A program made the position numbers and the translations under genes. Shown one piece after another: positions 58,222-64,000 of a stretch of 64,000 nucleotides of DNA; position 1 is the stretch's first letter, and the number at the start of each line of letters is the position of its first letter. The stretch comes from Ampelocalamus luodianensis (taxonomy: Eukaryota > Streptophyta > Magnoliopsida > Poales > Poaceae), in NCBI GenBank assembly GCA_036346255.1, contig CM070631.1, positions 27,636,339 through 27,700,338 on the forward strand, written 5' to 3'. The notes under the pieces are model-generated. The model was not told where the DNA came from. It did not search any database and saw only the letters and a program-made list of their open reading frames with translations.

Positions 58222-60842
58222 TGTCGGGACCTCGAGTATGCAACCTCGAGACCCTCTGTGCATTTTGAACTAGTTCCATGATCAGTAGCTAGCTCACACA
58301 GTTGCAACATTGGTGTACTCATAACCATACAACAATACAGCTAAAGAAACAGACAAAACAATATTACTCAGTAGCAAAAGGATCTTATGGCCAAGGTTTT
58401 ACAGAGTTTGTCACGAAGGGCTAAAGACAAAAGATACACTTGTAGTGGAAAGGAACATCTCATAGAGGCCATTTGACATGCCCATATGCAATTGAGTGGA
58501 GGACGCGGCCTAGTTTGCATGGTCTTCGAAGTAGTCATCCTCGTAGAGCTCGGTGCTCCCTAGGTCTTCTTCGACGACTGATCAACAAAGGGCGTAAAGC
58601 CGTGAGTACATAAAGTACTCAGCAAGTCGTAGGGAACAATATGTAAATATTATTCATGCAAGGCTTGACAAGGATAGCTTTATATTTAATTTGCAGAAAG
58701 CAGTATTGATAGTAAATACAATAAGTAGATTGTAAATCACGATTCGAAAGATTAGTACATAAGTAATCAAGTTTCTTTCGATCAACTTGTGAACACCTGT
58801 TTACTTCCCAAACAACTCGTAACCAACCACGACAACATTTTTGAGAAAATCTATCCCTCGTGTGAAATCACCAAGCATTGTCCATAACCTAGGACACGGC
58901 TATTCGAATAGTTTTACACTCTGCAAAGGTTGTACAGCTTGACCCATAAGAGATAATCATCTTATACTGTCCGCTCACACACTTCCGAGGTGTGCGACTA
59001 AGAGATTATCACAAGGCCTTTACAAAGCTCCGTCTTGAATCGGTTCTGCTCGCTAAGGATTCGCCTTCCTGGCCCCCTCTTGCGTCGTTTCGACCACCAA
59101 CACAGAACCGATTCAAAATATTGCTAATTAGTTAGCCAGGTCCACCCCAAAAATGGACTTATGGTTGCACGATATGGCCCAGATCAATAGTATACAAAGT
59201 CAAGTCCTTAGTGACTACTTAGGCGAAATATCCTCACCCCAATGTGCTTCCTGCAACCCCTTTACTGCATGATCATTCGCCTGAGTATGAAATCATTTTT
59301 GGTTAAACCCAACCAAATGAAAACTCTTACCATGGCACAATAAATTTTACCAAAAGTGGTCCCGCTATAATTTTATATATCATTAAGTCAAATTTATCAT
59401 CTTGGAATCATGTGATTGAGAGACCATCGCATAACTAAAGTAGGACTAAGCATAATACGCACCCATGTTGGTATTACAATAATATCCAACTAAGATTACC
59501 CAACCTATGGTGCCCAAGGGTACATGTCAACATGTCCTTCACAATTATTGAAGGAGTCATACTGCCAAGTAGGTATTTAACTATTCCTATAACCATTTTT
59601 ATACAACTAACCATGCATGTTGATATAAAATAATATAATTTTATGAACTGGATACGACATGATCAAAGGTCTATGACTTGCTTCATTGAAGAGTTAAGAT
59701 GCTTAGGTCGAGGTCATCGGGTCAAGAACTCTTCGAAAATACCAGAATCTATATGTGCGAAAAGAGTCGAATAAATAAAACAACTCCAAATAAAATCCAA
59801 AAAGAACCAAACTACAACCAAAAGAAAGGTACTTAATTTAGATGGATTTAGAAATTGAATCACTCAAATCGGAGCTCGGACGAAGGAGAACGAGCTCACA
59901 AAAGGAGATTTGACTACAGATGGTCGAAAGAAGGTTTGACTACTTGGTCGAAAGGAGATTCGACTACAGGTGGTTGGAAGGAGGCTCGACTACCTGGTCG
60001 GAAGGATGATACAACTGTTCGACACGGTCGAAAGAAGAAAGAATAGGGCACGGGGAGCTTGCCAAGACTGAGAGAGAGAGACTGGAGGAGGAGGCTGGAG
60101 GATGTCAAAGAATGCGTGGGCTCCAATGAACTCTTCGGCGGCGAGGAGGTTGAAGAAGGCACGAACTCCAGCGAACTCTTCGGCGACGAGGAGGTTGAAG
60201 ACGACGCGAACTCCAACCGACGGTGGCGAAACTCGAAGCACGAATGGGGCGAGAGAAAGAAGGAGAGTTGAGGGGAAGGCAAGAGGAGGGTGAGGGCTTC
60301 CTGGTGCTCTATTTATAGAGGAAAGAGGGGGAGACTGGGCGACAAGATAGAGCAGCGGGATTCACTGCAGTGCGGCGGAGACAACGACATTTAATGTGCA
60401 GAGGGCATTTAATACGCATGGTGTTGGGGAAAAAGAGGGAGGAACATGCGCCGAGGTGAGGGGTGGTCGAAACCAGGAGGCTGGTCGAAACTGGGAGGGT
60501 AGTCGACACCCAGAGGGTGGTTGAAACCAAAAGGTTGGTCGAGACCAAAGGGTTGGTCGAAACCAAAAGAAAATAGAGAGGGTGGAACGGTCGGCAACAA
60601 GAGGAGGAGGAGGAACAGTCCGACGGGAATTCGAAACAAATAGAGAAAGGGGATTTTAAATACTAGAGAACTCCAATAAACTCAAAACAAACCAAATTCG
60701 AATTAATTAAAGTTTGATTAATTCATATTAAATTGCTTTCAATTTCTGAAATCTCAAGTTAAGCTTTAGGAATTCAACAAAACCAAATGCTTGTTTTTAA
60801 TTTTGAAAACTTTCAAAAACTCCTGAAAATTGGGATGTTACA
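58222..60842 (-). mobile_element. Solo LTR, Gypsy-type, 2621 bp
   Basis: On the minus strand it starts TGTAACATCCCAATTTTC and ends GGTCCCGACA, with CATAC duplicated on both sides. The TATA box TATAAATA is at 60310-60317 on the minus strand, and the CTTGCTGAGTACTTTATG phrase common near the end of grass Gypsy LTRs is present. Frames inside (for example 59855-60300) are short. It belongs to the same class as the LTR starting at 62718 and is related to 14190-17853. Confidence 0.85.
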
Positions 60843-60847
60843 CATAC
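60843..60847. repeat. Target-site duplication CATAC, right
   Basis: Matches 58217-58221. Confidence 0.9.
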
Positions 60848-61452
60848 ATCATCCAAAAATTCCTCCGTGTCATCCCTACTAAATTCCTTCTAATCGTGTC
60901 TACCATTGAGCAATTTGTTGATCTTAAAATCATGATCGTGGATGAGTTGATTGGAAGGCTCAAGGTACATGAGGATCGTCTCACGAGCTATGGCGACGCT
61001 AGGAAGGAACATGTGCTTCTCACCCATGTCGAGTGGAAAGCCAAGGAAGCAAAGGCCAGCGAACGCAATAGGAAGTTTGACAAGACAAATGTGAGATGCT
61101 ATAATTGTTAGGACTATGGACACTTTACCTCAGAATGTCGTCCCAAGAGGAAACAAGAGAAGGCTAATTTTGCAGAAAAGCTAGAAGATGACAAGCTGAC
61201 GCTACTCATGGCCGAGGTTTGTGAGTTGTAATCCCGTGTCGAGCTAGAGATTAGTTTGGGACGTTGAGGAGATGTGTTCGCCATCTTGAGTCGAGTACGA
61301 GTTCGCAAGTCATAGTTAAGACCGACTGCCTCAACAAGTAAGAGTCCAAGAAGTGTTCTAGTTGTACCATCGTCTCCGGCTGAGTGCGTGTGAGTCAAGT
61401 TTAAGTTGAGTCCAACTTGCAGCTGAGTTTCCAGTCCTAGTACGTGTCTGTG

Positions 61453-61807
61453 TGTATTGGAGATGTGACAAAAAAATGGGTTATGCACAAAAAAAGGAGA
61501 AATAACAAGATTAAGGGAGTGAATGATAAAAGTTTAATCTTTTTGTTTCCTTTTTTTCTTTGTCGTATCCAAGTCCTAGTAGGCTTGCCGAATCTTAGTT
61601 TATTTCGTTTGTGTGGCCGAGTTCTAACACTATATAACCAAGAGACTTGTACGATAATGTGAGAGAAAGAGAAAGAAAAAAGCAACGCCTACGATAGCGA
61701 CCAGGGTTGCGACCAAAAAACATCTCGCATTGTTTTTGCCGTTTGTCAGTTCTCGTGCTTGATTTTTGCCGTCATATGTGTGTGCTGATTCTGGTTGAAA
61801 CCTGACA
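61453..61807 (+). repeat. 3' LTR of the Copia relic, 355 bp
   Basis: TGTATTGG...CCTGACA. About 235 bp align with the truncated 5' LTR at 57524-57762. Confidence 0.75.
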
Positions 61808-62717
61808 GCAGCAACCTTCTTGAATCTTGCGTTGGGCATCCTATGTGCATATTATTATTGATGTTCACCATTTTCTTTAGGAAATGATCCTAGTCAGCTC
61901 AACAACCTCAATTCTCACAGTGAAGGTTTTGGCTCTCAAGTCTTATGGCCCTAATTTGGATGTTGTTGTTGACATCCTCAAGTGCTTCCCCTGCTTGGAG
62001 AAGCTATATGTCATTGTGAGTTCATTTATCTTTGCTTGCTTTACATGTCAAAATAAATATTTTATGGACATATAATCTAGTCTAGTTAGCAACGGCTTTA
62101 AAATGTCTCTTCTTGCCTATTTCCAGCTGTGCAAACACTTACGGATGAATATGAACTATGTGCATCAGTATGACCCACTAGATCCAATCGAATTCCTTCC
62201 GATCCATCCAAAAAATGGCATTGGAGGATTACAAAGGCCATCGGCAAGATGTTTTATTTGCCAAGTTCTTTGTTTTGAATGCAAAAGTGCTAGAGGAAAT
62301 AGAATTTGGAGTCCCTATGAACTACAACAAGAAATGGCTAGCTAATCAACACAAGCTGCTACAAGTAGAAGATAGAGCTTCTCAAGACGCTCAATTTGAA
62401 TTCAGAAGTGATTCTTGCGCTGATTTTGATAACAAGAAGCATATCCGTGATTTGTCACTGGCTGATCCCTTCGACAGCTCGTTGTGTGGGTGCTGTAGAT
62501 GGGGTCGATGCCCTTCCAAAAGATTGTCTTGTCTTCTGTCCAAACAACAAATTTGATATGGCTGCTCAATTTCTAGTCTAAAATTCATTTCTTTGCAATT
62601 GTCGGCACACTATGTGAGCAGCTTTTTAAGTTACCTCTATTAAAACTGCAAAAAGTATGGATGCAACCTACTTTATTCCAGTTTCAGGCAGCAATACATG
62701 ATTGGGTTGATCATAAT

Positions 62718-64000
62718 TATAACATCCCAAATTTTGGCCCTTTTCAAAAAATTATTTCAAATTAATTAATTCAAAGTGTTGATCTTCTTTTTGAGTTTTT
62801 GCATTCATTTAAATTCCAAATCTGAAATTCAATCCAAATTTGATCGTCTCAATTCCAAATTCGTCGCCAAATTCCAAATTCAATTTTATAATTTGAAATT
62901 CCGCGCCACCCGCACGCGCCCCCGCCCATGTTGGCGCGATGTTCCAGCCGCGCCGCCCACATCATCTCCGCACCACCATCATTGTGCAATCAATTCCTCG
63001 GTTACCGCAATCCTCGTCAATGCATTGTTGTTTCGTCAGTTTCCAAATGCATGTCGGTAACGTTGCTGTCAATCGTGTTCGCAGCCGTGTTGATTCAAAC
63101 TCCGTCTGAGCCTACAAATGGAAGCTTTGGCACCCCTTCTACCCCCTTCACACCTCCTCTAAACCCCATAGCCACCGGAAATTCGTCGTCGTCGAATTCG
63201 CCATCTTCCTGTGCGTCGGCCGCCACCTTGTCTTATGCTCCCATCGCTCCAGTGAGAATTTTGATGTCCTAACCATGTTACATCGTGTTCCCAAACTCCA
63301 TGATCATTTCCTCTCAATCAATTTTACTTTTGGTTGCAGTTCATCGTCGGATTTCATCGTTTCTTCCTTTAGGCCAAAAAAATTCCCCCGTCACTCGATC
63401 TCCTTCTCTGGTGACATGTTCTTCACCTTCTTCTACCCATCCCTCACCTCGATTCGGTCGATTCATTACTGTGGAGAGACGCCACCACTGCCGGAACTGT
63501 TGCTCCGCCGCCTCAGCCATCCCCCTGCCGCTCGAACTCACCCGACGCCTTCCCCGTGCCCATGCGTCGCCTTCACCGCCGCACTGGTGCATCGCTAGCG
63601 CCATCGCATCCCTGTGCGCCAAGGCCATTGCCGCCCCTGTGTCCCTCGGGTGCCGCCACCGGCACCTGCAGGTAGGGAACCCCTTCGGGGTTCCATTTTT
63701 TCAGTCGTCGGCCGCTCCCGCGCCGTCGCTCCTGTGCCGTCTAACAACTCCTCTGCTTTGCTCTGTTCTCTGTGTATTGCTCATTGAGTCAATGACATTA
63801 GTGGCCCACATGTCATACTTTATCCCCTTTCTATCTCACTCTTACTCACTAACAAATGGGGCCCAGGTGTCATACTCCGAGTTTGTTATTACAAAATTAG
63901 AATGGAATATTCCTCTTCTTCTTAATTTCCAGCAATTTCCAATTCTGATAAACCTTTGGGAGTTCGTTCTCTTCTGTACGAACTCTGAATCAATCGATTT
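62718..64000 (+). mobile_element. Start of a Gypsy-type LTR, cut by the window end
   Basis: TATAACATCCCAAATTTTGG at 62718 matches, with a mutated first dinucleotide, the TGTAACATCCC start of the LTR at 58222 read on its own strand. As in that LTR, AT-rich sequence is followed by a GC-rich block (62900-63700). The 3' end and any internal region lie outside the window. Frames at 62928-63598 are probably non-coding LTR sequence. Confidence 0.65.

Larger units (their letters stand above)
57778..61230 (+). pseudogene. Copia gag, split by a solo LTR and stopped by transitions
   Basis: 57778-58221 encodes GEPSGLKESFVSLQYPMLTK, KMNVYLKAQGVWDVIKSKAA, LAAIYRGISEDTLLLLVEKE and VKEVWETLKTMHM. After the LTR, 60848-61230 continues IIQKFLRVIPTKF, VDELIGRLKVHEDRL and the zinc knuckle CYNC-stop-DYGHFTSEC. 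TAG for Trp, TGA for Arg and TAG for Gln are all explained by C-to-T changes on one strand or the other, the mark of methylation-driven decay. Removing the LTR and one CATAC restores a continuous frame. Confidence 0.85.
57524..61807 (+). mobile_element. Copia relic in an intron of the F-box gene
   Basis: A truncated 5' LTR (57524-57762), a primer-binding site variant TGGCATTAGAGC (57765-57776), a gag remnant and a 3' LTR (61453-61807) that starts TGTATTGGAGATGTGA and ends CCTGACA. The LTRs share ACTATATAA[G/C]CAAGAGACTTGTA and GTTCTCGTGCTTGATTTTTGC. Protease, integrase and reverse transcriptase are deleted. A solo LTR sits inside gag. Confidence 0.85.
52586..62556 (+). pseudogene. F-box/LRR/FBD gene broken into five segments by nested transposons
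   Basis: The segments are 52586-52861, 53192-53493, 57314-57513, 61881-62015 and 62127-62556. In order they encode the F-box start (VLGNIMSLLSTKDVAHTQTL, SARWWPLWRSDPFNLE), a leucine-rich part (LRFAPTLHVSKIGFWHFPNE, QLTLRGVTILEDALHGVISG), the conserved VIEDAPRLERLLPFCLV and APKLEILGLLSSDISKLKIG, then LKSYGPNLDVVVDILKCFPC LEKLYVI, and the FBD end (FAKFFVLNAKVLEEIEFGV, HIRDLSLADPF). F-box proteins supply substrates to SCF ubiquitin ligases. An in-frame TAG after MVDLIS, frame changes near 53190 and 62214, a SINE, a 3.8-kb DNA transposon and, in an intron, a Copia relic have disabled it. Confidence 0.85.

Overview
This is a nuclear segment from a grass (Poaceae), probably rice or a near relative. 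The basis is grass-type transposon families (CACTA with ACAGACGGT subterminal repeats, Stowaway and Tourist MITEs, a SMART/TRIM element), intron-rich plant genes and a plastid atpI copy. I could not run a database search, so species and chromosome are not claimed.

Almost all of the window is nested transposable elements. Only one protein-coding gene looks intact: a group-1 high-affinity sulfate transporter (SULTR1 type) with 13 coding exons at 28503-31757 on the + strand. A likely untranslated leader exon lies about 8.7 kb upstream near 19.2-19.8 kb. The presumed leader intron has absorbed a Copia relic (20665-27181) that itself carries an L1-type LINE (about 21776-26907).

Layout. 1-718 end of a Copia LTR; 719-2895 unassigned with a GC-rich tandem repeat; 2896-3182 SMART element; about 3455-12125 LINE remnant split by a complete CACTA element (3600-11252, TSD TAG). 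The CACTA carries a captured F-box-like host gene, a decayed TNP2 transposase, a TNPA-like gene and a Ulp1-like gene. 13310-13619 Stowaway MITE; 14190-17853 solo LTR (TSD TTGTT); 18802-19085 Tourist MITE; 19.1-31.8 kb sulfate transporter locus; 32370-32917 BTB pseudogene; 33223-45315 complete Copia element on the minus strand (TSD AAATC) with a 2.3 kb internal duplication of its reverse transcriptase region. 45.3-51.5 kb is a patchwork of gene fragments: a GC-rich leader, plastid atpI DNA, a heavy-metal ATPase exon split by a solo Copia LTR, and shugoshin-like exons. 52.5-62.6 kb is one FBD-type F-box gene broken apart by a SINE, a 3.8 kb PIF-like element and a Copia relic that holds a solo Gypsy-type LTR. 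62718 to the end is another LTR of a related family.

The most unusual signal is at base level. In the Copia element and in the CACTA termini, CAG and CTG are repeatedly reduced to CG when one repeat copy is compared with its partner. That is the pattern expected if the consensus sequence carries base-calling errors at CHG-methylated cytosines, and many frameshifts in these transposons may therefore be artificial. The intact sulfate transporter frame shows no such damage.
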